A program made the translations under genes and the position numbers. From contig CALQCV020000034.1 in assembly GCA_943329165.2 (NCBI GenBank), positions 1 to 12,102 of the forward strand: a stretch of DNA of 12,102 nt, written 5' to 3'. This stretch comes from Candidatus Nitrotoga sp. CP45. GTDB lineage: Bacteria > Bacteroidota > Bacteroidia > Flavobacteriales > Flavobacteriaceae. Shown in pieces: positions 4,750 to 12,102 of this stretch. The notes below the pieces were generated by a model. The model made no database searches, was not told the origin of the DNA, and saw nothing but the letters and a program-made list of their open reading frames with translations. The stretch's first letter is position 1. Each line of letters opens with the position of its first letter.

Positions 4750-7311
4750 TTGAAAAATAGTATCACAAAAATATCATTATTTATTCTAATTGGACTAATT
4801 ATCTTTGGTTGCAACACTACAAAAAGAATTCCCGAAGGTAAAAGTCTCTTAACCAAAAACAACATTATTGTTGACGGCAAAAAAAACAACGTTGAAGATG
4901 TTTTCAATCAGTTGTACCAAAAACAAAATTCTTCTATTCTTGGCTATAGTCTGCGTTTGAATATTTACAATATGGCCAAACAAAAAACCGACTCCATATA
5001 CAGAGCCAAGTTTGCCAATAATCCAAAAAAATATACTCGAAAAGTAAAATGGCTCTCCAAAAAGCAAGTCAAAAGATTAGGTGAATCTTTTTGGTATTCG
5101 GGCGTTCATAATTTCCTACGAAAAACAGGGGAAGCGCCAGTTATATTAGATACCGTTAGCACTAAAAAATCAATTAGACGTTTGAAGTCATATTATTATA
5201 CACGTGGCTATTTTGATGTAGCGGCTAGCTATAAAATTGACACCATTAGTCCAAAAAAAGTTAGACTCAACTATGATATTATAAAAGGAAACCCTTATAT
5301 AATTGACAGCATCAATAGTCATATCTTGAGCAAACCTTTAGATTCAATTTACCAATTGAGAAAAAGAAACTCATTTATAAAATCAGGCATTCGACTTGAA
5401 TATTCAAATTTTGATACCGAAAAGACAAGAATTACAGAAGACTTCAGGAACAATGGGGCTTTCCGTTTTCAGCAAAACTATGTGACTTACGTTATTGACA
5501 CAATAGCCAATAAACATCGAGCGAATGTGGATTTGATAATTGAAAACGAGTCTGTCAGAGTGGAAGACAGTGTGTATAATGCTCCATTTAAACTATATAA
5601 AATTAGTAAAGTAAATATTTTTACCGACCATAGCGCTACAAATCCTAATGCAAGTATCAAAGACAGCGCAGTGTATAAAGAATTCCATTTATATAGTAGT
5701 AACAAATTAAAATATAAAGCAAAAGCAATTACAGATGGTGTATTTGTGGTTAAAGGGAATTATTTTTCAGATAAAAATTCAGCCTTAACGTCTAAATATT
5801 TAAGTAATCTGAAAGTTTTCAATTATCCATTAATACAATACATTGAAGACAAAGACAAAGAAGATGGATTGATTGCAAACATATATTTAACACGAAGAAA
5901 AAAATATACTTTTGGTTTTTCAACCGATTTTACCCATTCTAATATCCAAGATTTTGGTATTTCAGGAAATACTTTTTTAGGTATTCGAAATGTATTTAAT
6001 GGTGCTGAAACATTCGAACTTGGGTTTAGAGGAAATATTGGCTCTTCTAAAGATTTAGCTAATCCAAAAAATAATTTTTTCAACATTTCTGAAATTGGAG
6101 TTGATGCCAAATTAAATTTTCCGCGAATATTTTTCCCATTCAAAACGGATAAAATTATCCCGAAATCAATGATCCCCTTCACAACATTAAGTGTCGGTTA
6201 TTCTAAACAAACTAATATTGGGTTGGACAAACAAAACTTTACTAGTTCACTTACTTATAGTTGGACTCCTAGAAAAAACACGAGTTTCAAATTTGATTTA
6301 TTTAATATTCAATTTGTTAAGAATCTAAATTCGTCCAACTATTTTAACATTTACCAATCATCTTACAACACGCTAGACGAAATTGCCCATACCTATCTTC
6401 CCGCAACCTCTGAATATTTCAACCAAGATCCAAACAGCAATAACGGGTTGTTAATTGAAGATGGTGTTTTTGGATTTGCTAATGACGTACTTGTAAATCA
6501 GAGCGTGGCTGCTTCTCCAAATGACGTTAAATCAATCTTGAGTATTATTGAAAGAAGAGCTAGGCTGACCGAAAATAATTTGATTTTTGCTTCCAATATT
6601 ACCTATTCTAAAACATCGCAAAAAGATTTATCTGACAACAACTTTTATGCTTTCAAAGCAAAAATAGAATCGGCAGGAAATGTATTAGCCTTACTAGCAA
6701 ATGTATCCGAACAATTGCAAAACCAAGATGGGACAAAAACTATTTTTGATGTTGCCTATTCTCAATATATAAAAACTGAATTTGAATTTATAAAGCATTG
6801 GGATTTGAACCGAAAAAAAGTACTGGCTACAAAAGCATTTGCCGGAATAGCTATCCCTTATGGAAACTCAACTAATATTCCATTTTCTCGAAGTTATTTT
6901 GCTGGAGGAACTAATGATAATAGAGCATGGCAGTCCTATAGTTTAGGACCGGGCTCAAGCGGGAGTGTTTTAGATTTTAATGAGGCAAATATGAAATTAT
7001 CGTTCAGCACCGAATTAAGATTTAATATTTTTAAACAATTAAACGGAGCTATTTTTACTGATGTAGGCAATATTTGGAACGTTTTAGACAATGTAAAAAA
7101 TGAACCTTCTGTTTTTAGTGGATTTAAATCCTTAGAAAATATAGCTGTTGGCTCTGGATTCGGATTTAGATACGACTTTAATTTCTTTATAATCCGTTTA
7201 GATTTAGGTTTCAAAACCTATAATCCATCCATTGCTTTACAAGAAAAATGGTTTAAAGAAATGCGCTTTGACAAATCGGTCATAAATATTGGAATTAATT
7301 ATCCTTTCTAA
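4750..7311 (+). CDS. tamL: TamL-like BamA/TamA-superfamily outer-membrane lipoprotein
   Basis: The 853-residue product starts with a lipoprotein signal peptide (KNSITKISLFILIGLIIFGC) whose lipobox cysteine is C21. The N-terminal half (about 30-370) has the alpha/beta character of POTRA-type repeats (for example KKSIRRLKSYYYTRGYFDVAASY). From about 380 to the end it reads as a long beta-barrel, from KKYTFGFSTDFTHSN to the terminal strand SVINIGINYPF with a C-terminal F. SRSYFAGGTNDNRAWQSYSLGPGS (RAW at 725-727) is the segment matching the L6 loop of Omp85 proteins in this group. Lipid-modified TamA homologues of Bacteroidota are called TamL and act with TamB-like proteins in envelope assembly. 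The start is TTG: it is the only initiation codon between the in-frame stop at 4717 and the signal peptide. Confidence 0.88.
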   Translation: MKNSITKISLFILIGLIIFGCNTTKRIPEGKSLLTKNNIIVDGKKNNVEDVFNQLYQKQNSSILGYSLRLNIYNMAKQKTDSIYRAKFANNPKKYTRKVKWLSKKQVKRLGESFWYSGVHNFLRKTGEAPVILDTVSTKKSIRRLKSYYYTRGYFDVAASYKIDTISPKKVRLNYDIIKGNPYIIDSINSHILSKPLDSIYQLRKRNSFIKSGIRLEYSNFDTEKTRITEDFRNNGAFRFQQNYVTYVIDTIANKHRANVDLIIENESVRVEDSVYNAPFKLYKISKVNIFTDHSATNPNASIKDSAVYKEFHLYSSNKLKYKAKAITDGVFVVKGNYFSDKNSALTSKYLSNLKVFNYPLIQYIEDKDKEDGLIANIYLTRRKKYTFGFSTDFTHSNIQDFGISGNTFLGIRNVFNGAETFELGFRGNIGSSKDLANPKNNFFNISEIGVDAKLNFPRIFFPFKTDKIIPKSMIPFTTLSVGYSKQTNIGLDKQNFTSSLTYSWTPRKNTSFKFDLFNIQFVKNLNSSNYFNIYQSSYNTLDEIAHTYLPATSEYFNQDPNSNNGLLIEDGVFGFANDVLVNQSVAASPNDVKSILSIIERRARLTENNLIFASNITYSKTSQKDLSDNNFYAFKAKIESAGNVLALLANVSEQLQNQDGTKTIFDVAYSQYIKTEFEFIKHWDLNRKKVLATKAFAGIAIPYGNSTNIPFSRSYFAGGTNDNRAWQSYSLGPGSSGSVLDFNEANMKLSFSTELRFNIFKQLNGAIFTDVGNIWNVLDNVKNEPSVFSGFKSLENIAVGSGFGFRYDFNFFIIRLDLGFKTYNPSIALQEKWFKEMRFDKSVINIGINYPF

Positions 7312-7324
7312 AATTAGAAATTAT

Positions 7325-7332
7325 TATTTTTG
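7325..7332 (+). promoter_or_regulatory. -7 promoter element for fbaA
   Basis: TATTTTTG is an exact TAnnTTTG match, 28 nt before the fbaA ATG, located just after the TamL stop codon. No TTG lies at the expected -33 spacing (the nearest, TTGG at 7289-7292, is too far). No terminator is visible between the two genes, so read-through is also possible. Confidence 0.5.
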
Positions 7333-7360
7333 TACACTTAACTTTTAAACAACGCACACA

Positions 7361-8428
7361 ATGGCTCACAATATAAAACCTGGCGTAGCAACCGGAGATG
7401 AAGTTCAAGCAATTTTTGCTTACGCAAAAGAAAAAGGATTTGCGCTTCCAGCGGTAAACGTAATTGGTTCAAGTACAATTAACGGTGTTTTGGAAACTGC
7501 TGCAAAATTAAATGCTCCAGTTATTATACAATTCTCCAATGGCGGTGCCGCTTATAATGCCGGAAAAGGACTTTCAAATGCAGGCGAAAAAGCAGCTATT
7601 GCAGGTGGAATTGCAGGAGCAAAACACATTCACACATTAGCTGAAGCTTACGGCGCTACAGTGATTCTTCATACTGATCATTGTGCTAAAAAATTATTGC
7701 CTTGGATTGATGGTTTGTTAGATGCGTCTGAAAAGCATTATGCCGAAACCGGAAAACCATTGTACTCTTCACATATGATTGATTTATCTGAAGAACCAAT
7801 TCACGAAAATATCGAAATCTGTAAAACCTATTTGGCAAGAATGAGCAAAATGGGAATGACTTTAGAAATCGAGTTAGGAATTACTGGCGGCGAAGAAGAT
7901 GGTGTTGACAATTCTGACGTTGACAGTTCAAAATTATACACTCAACCTGAAGAAGTAGCTTATGCGTATGAAGAGTTGATGAAAGTTTCACCTCGATTTA
8001 CAATCGCGGCAGCTTTTGGAAATGTTCATGGTGTTTACAAACCAGGAAATGTAAAATTGACCCCGAAAATCTTAAAAAACTCTCAGGATTATGTTCAAAA
8101 TAAATTTAACACTGGCCATAATCCAGTTGATTTTGTTTTCCATGGTGGTTCTGGATCTACTTTAGAAGAAATCAGAGAAGGGATTTCTTATGGCGTGATT
8201 AAGATGAATATCGACACTGATTTACAATTTGCTTATACCGAAGGAATCCGAGATTATATGGTTAATAATATTGACTACTTAAGAACACAAATCGGAAATC
8301 CAGACGGAACAGATTCTCCAAACAAAAAACACTACGATCCGAGAAAATGGATACGCGAAGGCGAACTTACTTTTAACAAAAGATTAGAGGAAGCGTTTGC
8401 TGATTTAAATAACGTGAATACATTATAA
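7361..8428 (+). CDS. fbaA: Class II (zinc) fructose-1,6-bisphosphate aldolase, E. coli FbaA type
   Basis: The 355-residue enzyme reversibly splits fructose-1,6-bisphosphate into dihydroxyacetone phosphate and glyceraldehyde-3-phosphate. It is the class IIa type, matching E. coli FbaA (359 aa) nearly end to end. Visible residues are the catalytic D106 and zinc ligand H107 in VILHTDHCAKKLLPW, the ELGITGGEEDGVDNSDVD loop (171-188, with the catalytic glutamate), zinc ligands H223 (GNVHGVYKPG) and H261 (FVFHGGSGS), and KMNIDTDLQ (281-289) for phosphate and dihydroxyacetone binding. It works in the cytoplasm in glycolysis and gluconeogenesis. A promoter-like element precedes it. accD follows 64 bp later on the same strand across a hairpin-forming repeat. 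Confidence 0.98.
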   Translation: MAHNIKPGVATGDEVQAIFAYAKEKGFALPAVNVIGSSTINGVLETAAKLNAPVIIQFSNGGAAYNAGKGLSNAGEKAAIAGGIAGAKHIHTLAEAYGATVILHTDHCAKKLLPWIDGLLDASEKHYAETGKPLYSSHMIDLSEEPIHENIEICKTYLARMSKMGMTLEIELGITGGEEDGVDNSDVDSSKLYTQPEEVAYAYEELMKVSPRFTIAAAFGNVHGVYKPGNVKLTPKILKNSQDYVQNKFNTGHNPVDFVFHGGSGSTLEEIREGISYGVIKMNIDTDLQFAYTEGIRDYMVNNIDYLRTQIGNPDGTDSPNKKHYDPRKWIREGELTFNKRLEEAFADLNNVNTL

Positions 8429-8430
8429 TT

Positions 8431-8486
8431 AACAATTGATAATTGACAATTAATAATTATCCATTGTCAATTATCCATTATCCATT
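8431..8486. repeat. 7-nt phased repeat (NNNNATT x8) with a 13-bp inverted repeat between fbaA and accD
   Basis: Starting at 8431 there are eight consecutive heptads, every one ending in ATT (for example GATAATT, GACAATT, ATCCATT, GTCAATT). Within them GATAATTGACAAT (8438-8450) and ATTGTCAATTATC (8463-8475) form a perfect 13-bp stem with a 12-nt loop. The block fills nearly the whole 64-bp gap. It could act as an mRNA 3'-end stabiliser for fbaA. The lack of a U-tract makes it a poor intrinsic terminator. Confidence 0.8.
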
Positions 8487-8492
8487 AAAACT

Positions 8493-9347
8493 ATGGCTTG
8501 GTTTAAAAGAACAGAAAAAGGTATTACCACTGCAACCGAAGACAAAAAAGACGTTCCAAAAGGACTTTGGTATAAATCGCCAACAGGAAAAATTATTGAC
8601 CAAGATGAATTGGCTAGAAATCTGTGGGTTAGTCCTGAAGATGATTTTCACGTTAGAATTGGCAGTAAAGAATACTTCGAAATATTATTTGACAACAATG
8701 ATTTCAAGGAACTGGATGCGAAGATGACTTCAAAAGATCCTTTGGGTTTTGTGGATACCAAAAAATATTCAGATCGTTTAAAAGATGCAATCGAGAAAAC
8801 AGGATTGAAAGATGCTGTTCGAACAGGTGTTGGAAAATCTAAGGGTAAAGATTTAGTAGTTTGCTGTATGGATTTTGCTTTTATTGGTGGTTCAATGGGC
8901 GCTGTTGTAGGTGAAAAAATTGCTCGTGGTATTGATTACTCTATCAAAAACAAAGTGCCCTTTGTGATGATTTCAAAATCGGGTGGCGCACGTATGATGG
9001 AAGCAGCGTATTCATTAATGCAGTTGGCAAAAACTTCTGCAAAATTGGCACAATTGGCTGAAGCTAAAATCCCGTATATTTCATTATGTACTGACCCAAC
9101 CACTGGCGGTACTACAGCTTCTTATGCTATGCTTGGTGATGTAAATATTTCTGAACCAGGCGCTTTGATTGGTTTTGCAGGCCCAAGAGTAGTTCGCGAT
9201 ACTACAGGAAAAGATTTGCCAGAAGGTTTTCAAACGGCTGAGTTTGTATTAGACCACGGCTTTCTTGATTTTATTACACCGAGAAAAGAACTAAAAGATA
9301 AAATTAATTTATATCTCGATTTGATTTTAAATCAAGAAGTACGATAG
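8493..9347 (+). CDS. accD: Acetyl-CoA carboxylase carboxyltransferase subunit beta, lacking zinc-ribbon cysteines
   Basis: AccD pairs with AccA to transfer CO2 from carboxybiotin to acetyl-CoA, making malonyl-CoA for fatty acid synthesis. The product has 284 residues. The crotonase-type core is intact: [19 protein letters not shown] (128-146), [23 protein letters not shown] (161-183, oxyanion-hole glycines), [20 protein letters not shown] (197-216) and [16 protein letters not shown] (219-234). The N-terminal segment [32 protein letters not shown] (25-56) aligns clearly with the four-cysteine zinc ribbon of E. coli AccD, but the cysteine positions are occupied by S29, T31 or a gap, S47 and D50. 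The only cysteines are C124, C125 and C199. I recall the same loss in other Flavobacterium AccD sequences, so it is probably a lineage trait. The start at MAWFKR follows family usage. Confidence 0.96.
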   Translation: MAWFKRTEKGITTATEDKKDVPKGLWYKSPTGKIIDQDELARNLWVSPEDDFHVRIGSKEYFEILFDNNDFKELDAKMTSKDPLGFVDTKKYSDRLKDAIEKTGLKDAVRTGVGKSKGKDLVVCCMDFAFIGGSMGAVVGEKIARGIDYSIKNKVPFVMISKSGGARMMEAAYSLMQLAKTSAKLAQLAEAKIPYISLCTDPTTGGTTASYAMLGDVNISEPGALIGFAGPRVVRDTTGKDLPEGFQTAEFVLDHGFLDFITPRKELKDKINLYLDLILNQEVR

Positions 9348-9367
9348 GTTTAAACAACCCGAATTAA

Positions 9368-9411
9368 ATAAGAAACACAAAGTTTATGATTTGTGTTTCT
9401 TATCCCTTTTT
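9368..9411. terminator. Strong bidirectional terminator between accD and the ABC permease gene
   Basis: ATAAGAAACACAAA (9368-9381) and TTTGTGTTTCTTAT (9390-9403) form a perfect 14-bp stem with an 8-nt loop. A T-run (9407-9411) follows on the plus strand. The minus-strand side is A/T-rich without a clean U-run. It sits between two convergent genes, and its T-run touches the permease stop codon (9412-9410). Confidence 0.85.
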
Positions 9412-10663
9412 ACATTCCACTTCTAATAGCTTCTACAGGGTCTAATCTAGACGCAGAAATAGCTGGAAGAATTCCAGATAACAAACCTACTATCATAGAC
9501 AATCCAAAACCTATAAGAATATTCAAGAAACTTAAAACAAATTCAAAGTCCAGTAAATTTGTAAGCAGCATTGCCAAAAGCCAGACTATCAATAAACCTA
9601 TAATTCCTCCAAATACACAAAGAATAATGGCTTCAAACAAGAATTGAAAAAGAATAAATTTATTTTTGGCCCCCAATGATTTTTGAATTCCTATTAAATT
9701 GGTTCTTTCCTTCACCGAAACAAACATAATGTTGGCAATTCCGAAACCACCTACTAAAAACGAAAAGAGGCTTATTATAATTCCACCAAAACGAATCATA
9801 GAAAGCACTTCATCAATTTTATCAGTAAGTCCAGATAAAATATTAATAAAAAAATTATCTATTTCACCTTGTTTTACTCCTCTATAATTGCGGAGTTTCT
9901 GAGAAATTTCTCCTTTCAAGGCGGCTATATCGGCGCCTTTTTGAGGTTTAATAACAACTACACACAATACATTTTCATTATTATCACCATACAAACTTCG
10001 AAGAAAATTTGAAGGAACAAAAGCCGAAGTATCATCGCCACCACCAATATCCATTCCGGAACCTTTCTTTTTAGTTACGCCAATTACAGTAAAACGATTA
10101 CCATATATGCGCACCGTTTTACCAATCGGATCAGTATTCTCAAAAAGCTGTTCCGCAATATCGTGCCCTAAAATCACAACTTGCTTTCCTGAATTGGATT
10201 CTAATTCATTAAAAAATCTTCCCTCATCAAACTCCATTCTTTGTATGTCTACAAATTCATAAGTAACAGGAACCATGTTTACATTAGAAACTGTTTTTGA
10301 TTCAAACTTGATATTTTGACTATTTGTAAAATATTGAAAACATGAATTCTCAACTTGCGTTAAAGCTGTTTTCAAGTATTGATATTCTTCATATTTCACC
10401 ATTGGAAATTGTTCTCTTTTCCAACGCGGAATATCACTTGGTCCAAAAGATTGACTCGTTAAATATATTGTGTTTTTATCTAAAGAACTTAAGTCCGCTT
10501 TTATTTTTCTATCTAAAGAATCAACAGCAGCCAACACCGCAATGATAGAAAATATTCCAATAGTCACACCCAATAAAGAAAGCATTGTTCGCAGCTTGTT
10601 GTTGCGAAGCGCATTCATGGCAAAAGCAAAACTTTCTTTGAGCAGTCTTAAGTAAAGTAACAT
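9410..10663 (-). CDS. ABC transporter permease of the MacB/FtsX type (no ATPase gene in the window)
   Basis: The 417-residue membrane protein has the four-helix MacB/FtsX layout. TM1 (about 27-48, MLSLLGVTIGIFSIIAVLAAV) follows the typical amphipathic stretch MNALRNNKLRT. A large extracytoplasmic MacB_PCD domain (about 50-290) comes next. TM2 (293-317), TM3 (about 336-367) and TM4 (about 375-402) follow, ending in PAISASRLDPVEAIR. The cytoplasmic segment KERTNLIGIQKSLGAK (318-333) is the FtsX-domain coupling region. Family members use ATP hydrolysis for mechanotransmission, efflux of macrolides or toxins, or lipoprotein handling; the substrate here is unknown. The ATPase partner must be encoded elsewhere, since neighbouring genes are accD and purH. 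The start ATG (10663-10661) gives the expected N-terminus. It is divergent from purH. Confidence 0.93.
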   Translation of the reverse strand: MLLYLRLLKESFAFAMNALRNNKLRTMLSLLGVTIGIFSIIAVLAAVDSLDRKIKADLSSLDKNTIYLTSQSFGPSDIPRWKREQFPMVKYEEYQYLKTALTQVENSCFQYFTNSQNIKFESKTVSNVNMVPVTYEFVDIQRMEFDEGRFFNELESNSGKQVVILGHDIAEQLFENTDPIGKTVRIYGNRFTVIGVTKKKGSGMDIGGGDDTSAFVPSNFLRSLYGDNNENVLCVVVIKPQKGADIAALKGEISQKLRNYRGVKQGEIDNFFINILSGLTDKIDEVLSMIRFGGIIISLFSFLVGGFGIANIMFVSVKERTNLIGIQKSLGAKNKFILFQFLFEAIILCVFGGIIGLLIVWLLAMLLTNLLDFEFVLSFLNILIGFGLSMIVGLLSGILPAISASRLDPVEAIRSGM

Positions 10664-10726
10664 TTAGGTTGATTTATGGTATTGTAAATTTCGATAAAAA
10701 TAATGAAAAATACCTCTGTTTTGTAG

Positions 10727-10742
10727 ATTGGTGTATTGGTGT
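10727..10742. repeat. Tandem 8-bp direct repeat in the permease/purH divergent region
   Basis: ATTGGTGT occurs twice head to tail (10727-10734 and 10735-10742), about 64-79 bp upstream of the permease start and 118-133 bp upstream of purH. It may be a tandem regulator-binding site or a trace of the short-period repeats seen elsewhere. Two copies of 8 bp in A/T-rich DNA is weak evidence. Confidence 0.3.
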
Positions 10743-10772
10743 CAAAAAATAAAATATTGTTACATATCTTGC

Positions 10773-10803
10773 TTGAATTTTGCCTGTAAAAAAACTACTT
10801 TTG
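10773..10803 (+). promoter_or_regulatory. purH promoter (TTG, 20-nt spacer, TACTTTTG)
   Basis: TACTTTTG (10796-10803) is an exact -7 match, and TTG (10773-10775) lies 20 nt upstream, the spacing known for Bacteroidota -33/-7 promoters. This is the only promoter in the window with both boxes at normal spacing. The predicted start is near 10810, giving a leader of about 50 nt. Confidence 0.7.
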
Positions 10804-10814
10804 TATGCACTCGA

Positions 10815-10827
10815 GGGCAAATTGCCC
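10815..10827 (+). promoter_or_regulatory. Perfect palindrome in the purH leader
   Basis: GGGCAA and TTGCCC flank a single A (10821). The GC-rich ends could form a GGGC/GCCC hairpin with an AAATT loop a few nucleotides from the predicted 5' end, or serve as a dimeric repressor site. CTC (10811 region) and GAG (10832 region) may extend the stem with an internal loop. The leader is too short for a purine riboswitch. Confidence 0.5.
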
Positions 10828-10859
10828 AAACTGAGCAAAGCTAAACACACAACTACACA

Positions 10860-12102
10860 ATGACAACTACAAAAACAATCCAATCGGCACTGATTTCAGT
10901 CTTTTCAAAGGACGGATTGGAGCCGATAGTTCGCAAACTACACGAACAAAACGTAACGATTTATTCCACCGGTGGAACAGAAGAATTCATCAACAATTTA
11001 GGAATCCCAGTTGTTCCGGTTGAAGAAGTTACCTCTTTCCCAGAAATTCTCGGGGGAAGAGTAAAAACATTGCACCCAAAGATTTTTGGTGGAATTTTAA
11101 ACCGTCAGGACAATGAAACCGATATTGCGCAAATGAGGGACTTTGAAATCCCGCAAATTGACTTGGTGATTGTTGATTTATATCCGTTTGAAAAAACAGT
11201 AGCATCAGGAGCAAGTGAACAAGATATTATTGAAAAAATTGATATTGGTGGTATTTCTTTGATTCGGGCTGCGGCTAAGAATTTTAATGATACTGTTATC
11301 GTTGCTTCGGTAAATGAATATTCCATTTTATTTGATCTCATTTCAAATCAAAATGGTGTAACAACCTCAGCGCAAAGAAAATTGTTGGCAACCAAAGCCT
11401 TTCATATTTCTTCCAATTACGACACTGCAATTTTCAATTATTTCAATACCGACGAAACGATATTCAAGGCCAGTATTGATAATGGTCAGATTTTGAGATA
11501 TGGAGAAAACCCGCACCAGAAAGGTTTTTTCTTTGGCGAGTTTGATAAAATGTTTACCAAAGTTCATGGCAAAGAATTGTCATATAACAATTTACTTGAC
11601 GTTGATGCCGCTGTGAATTTGATTTTAGAATTCAAAAACAACCAACCAACATTTGCTATACTAAAACACAACAACGCTTGTGGATTAGCAACCAGAAATA
11701 CTATGAAAGAAGCGTATCTTTCAGCTTTGGCTGGTGATCCAACTTCGGCTTTTGGAGGCGTTTTGATTGCTAACGGGAAAATAGATTTGGCTACAGCCAC
11801 TGAAATAAATTCACTTTTTTGTGAAGTGGTCATTGCACCAAGTTATGATGAAGAAGCGATTGCCATTTTATCTGAAAAGAAAAATAGAATAATTTTAATT
11901 CAGCATGATGTTGTGCTTCCAAATCGGCAAGTGAGAACTTGTTTAAATGGTTTATTAGTGCAAGATAAAAACAATATTACAGATGCAAAAGACCATTTAA
12001 AAGTCGTTACCAACACAACTCCGACCGAACAGGAAATCGATGATTTATTATTTGCATCAAAAGTTTGTAAAAATACTAAATCAAACACGATTGTATTTGC
12101 AA
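10860..12102 (+). CDS. purH: Bifunctional AICAR formyltransferase / IMP cyclohydrolase, 3' end beyond window
   Basis: 414 codons are present and the frame is still open at the edge; the family is usually about 510 residues, so roughly a fifth is missing. PurH formylates AICAR with 10-formyl-tetrahydrofolate and cyclises FAICAR to IMP, the last two steps of purine synthesis. The MGS-like cyclohydrolase domain covers about 1-135: SALISVFSKDGL, YSTGGTEEFI, GGRVKTLHPKIFGGIL (65-80), DLYPF (106-110) and IDIGGISLIRAAAKN (127-141). The transformylase domain follows with LRYGENPHQKG (212-222), LSYNNLLDVDAA (240-251), AILKHNNACGLA (266-277, catalytic K269 and H270) and AGDPTSAFGGVL (291-302). The ATG at 10860 gives the standard MTTTKTIQSALISVF N-terminus. 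It has its own promoter, so it opens a new transcription unit. Confidence 0.97.
   Translation, partial: MTTTKTIQSALISVFSKDGLEPIVRKLHEQNVTIYSTGGTEEFINNLGIPVVPVEEVTSFPEILGGRVKTLHPKIFGGILNRQDNETDIAQMRDFEIPQIDLVIVDLYPFEKTVASGASEQDIIEKIDIGGISLIRAAAKNFNDTVIVASVNEYSILFDLISNQNGVTTSAQRKLLATKAFHISSNYDTAIFNYFNTDETIFKASIDNGQILRYGENPHQKGFFFGEFDKMFTKVHGKELSYNNLLDVDAAVNLILEFKNNQPTFAILKHNNACGLATRNTMKEAYLSALAGDPTSAFGGVLIANGKIDLATATEINSLFCEVVIAPSYDEEAIAILSEKKNRIILIQHDVVLPNRQVRTCLNGLLVQDKNNITDAKDHLKVVTNTTPTEQEIDDLLFASKVCKNTKSNTIVFA

Noticed and set aside
4713..4907. N-terminal extension of the RNA methyltransferase frame up to 4907 on the minus strand
   Set aside because: It would overlap the lipoprotein signal peptide on the other strand and adds about 65 residues with no SpoU-family character. 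The MVSKNQIK start at 4712 matches the expected N-terminal domain.
5823..6182. Minus-strand 119-codon open frame inside the TamL-like gene
   Set aside because: It is antisense to a continuous outer-membrane barrel sequence and has no recognisable protein features.
8571..8645. AccD as a pseudogene or mis-assembled because the zinc ribbon is gone
   Set aside because: The frame is intact, the flanking ribbon residues are conserved, and the carboxyltransferase core is complete. Divergence in this lineage is a better explanation.
8443..8727. Plus-strand open frame of 94 codons overlapping accD
   Set aside because: It begins inside the heptamer repeat and runs in the wrong frame across the clear accD coding sequence. 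Its composition is that of a frame shadow.
9393..9647. Plus-strand open frame opposite the permease gene
   Set aside because: It starts in the terminator stem and is antisense to the well-supported C-terminal part of the permease.
10804..10859. Purine or other riboswitch in the purH leader
   Set aside because: The predicted leader is about 50 nt, with a single short stem and no three-way-junction pattern.
1..12102. A genomic island or defence system in the window
   Set aside because: All genes are ordinary core functions in a Flavobacterium-like order. There is no integrase, transposase, tRNA attachment site or sharp change in composition that I can see.

Overview
The window looks like chromosomal core genome from a member of the Flavobacteriaceae, most likely Flavobacterium or a close relative. 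The evidence is the A+T-rich base composition, protein sequences of Flavobacterium type throughout, a porT gene (type IX secretion / gliding, restricted to Bacteroidota), a lipoprotein-type TamA (TamL), an E. coli-type class II aldolase, and Bacteroidota-type promoter elements (TAnnTTTG at -7). I see no prophage, IS element, CRISPR array, tRNA or rRNA. No multi-gene system here looks new. The unusual material is in the spacers and inside two proteins.

Layout. 1-63 is the tail of a UVR-motif protein, probably the bifunctional nuclease (DUF151) family. 135-959 is thymidylate synthase (thyA), facing a small minus-strand gene for a CBM48/isoamylase-early-set domain protein (1021-1317) across a shared terminator. 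A divergent region with an 18-bp perfect palindrome leads into a two-gene unit, a 2TM-domain protein (1554-1889) and dihydrofolate reductase folA (1889-2371). Next is ubiE/menG with porT (2468-3931), which faces a SpoU/TrmH-family RNA methyltransferase (3957-4712, minus). The methyltransferase is divergent from the TamL-like outer-membrane protein (4750-7311). Then come fbaA (7361-8428) and accD (8493-9347), which faces an ABC-type MacB/FtsX permease (9410-10663, minus) across a second shared terminator. purH (10860 to the edge) is divergent from the permease and cut by the window end.

How the genes fit together. ThyA, FolA and PurH share the one-carbon folate pool: ThyA makes dihydrofolate, FolA reduces it, and PurH uses 10-formyl-tetrahydrofolate. 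UbiE/MenG finishes menaquinone. AccD supplies malonyl-CoA. FbaA serves glycolysis/gluconeogenesis. PorT and TamL act in the outer membrane. This is housekeeping in short transcription units rather than one pathway cluster.

Most worth a second look: (1) three short intergenic gaps (64-134, 3932-3956, 8429-8492) made largely of 7- or 8-nt phased degenerate repeats, two with central dyad symmetry; (2) an apparent 9-residue, 27-bp in-frame insertion with an internal palindrome and a flanking GGCGAT duplication in the methyltransferase SAM-binding region; (3) an AccD whose N-terminal zinc ribbon has lost all four cysteines; (4) three predicted promoters whose -7 box is followed 8-11 nt later by a perfect or near-perfect hairpin.
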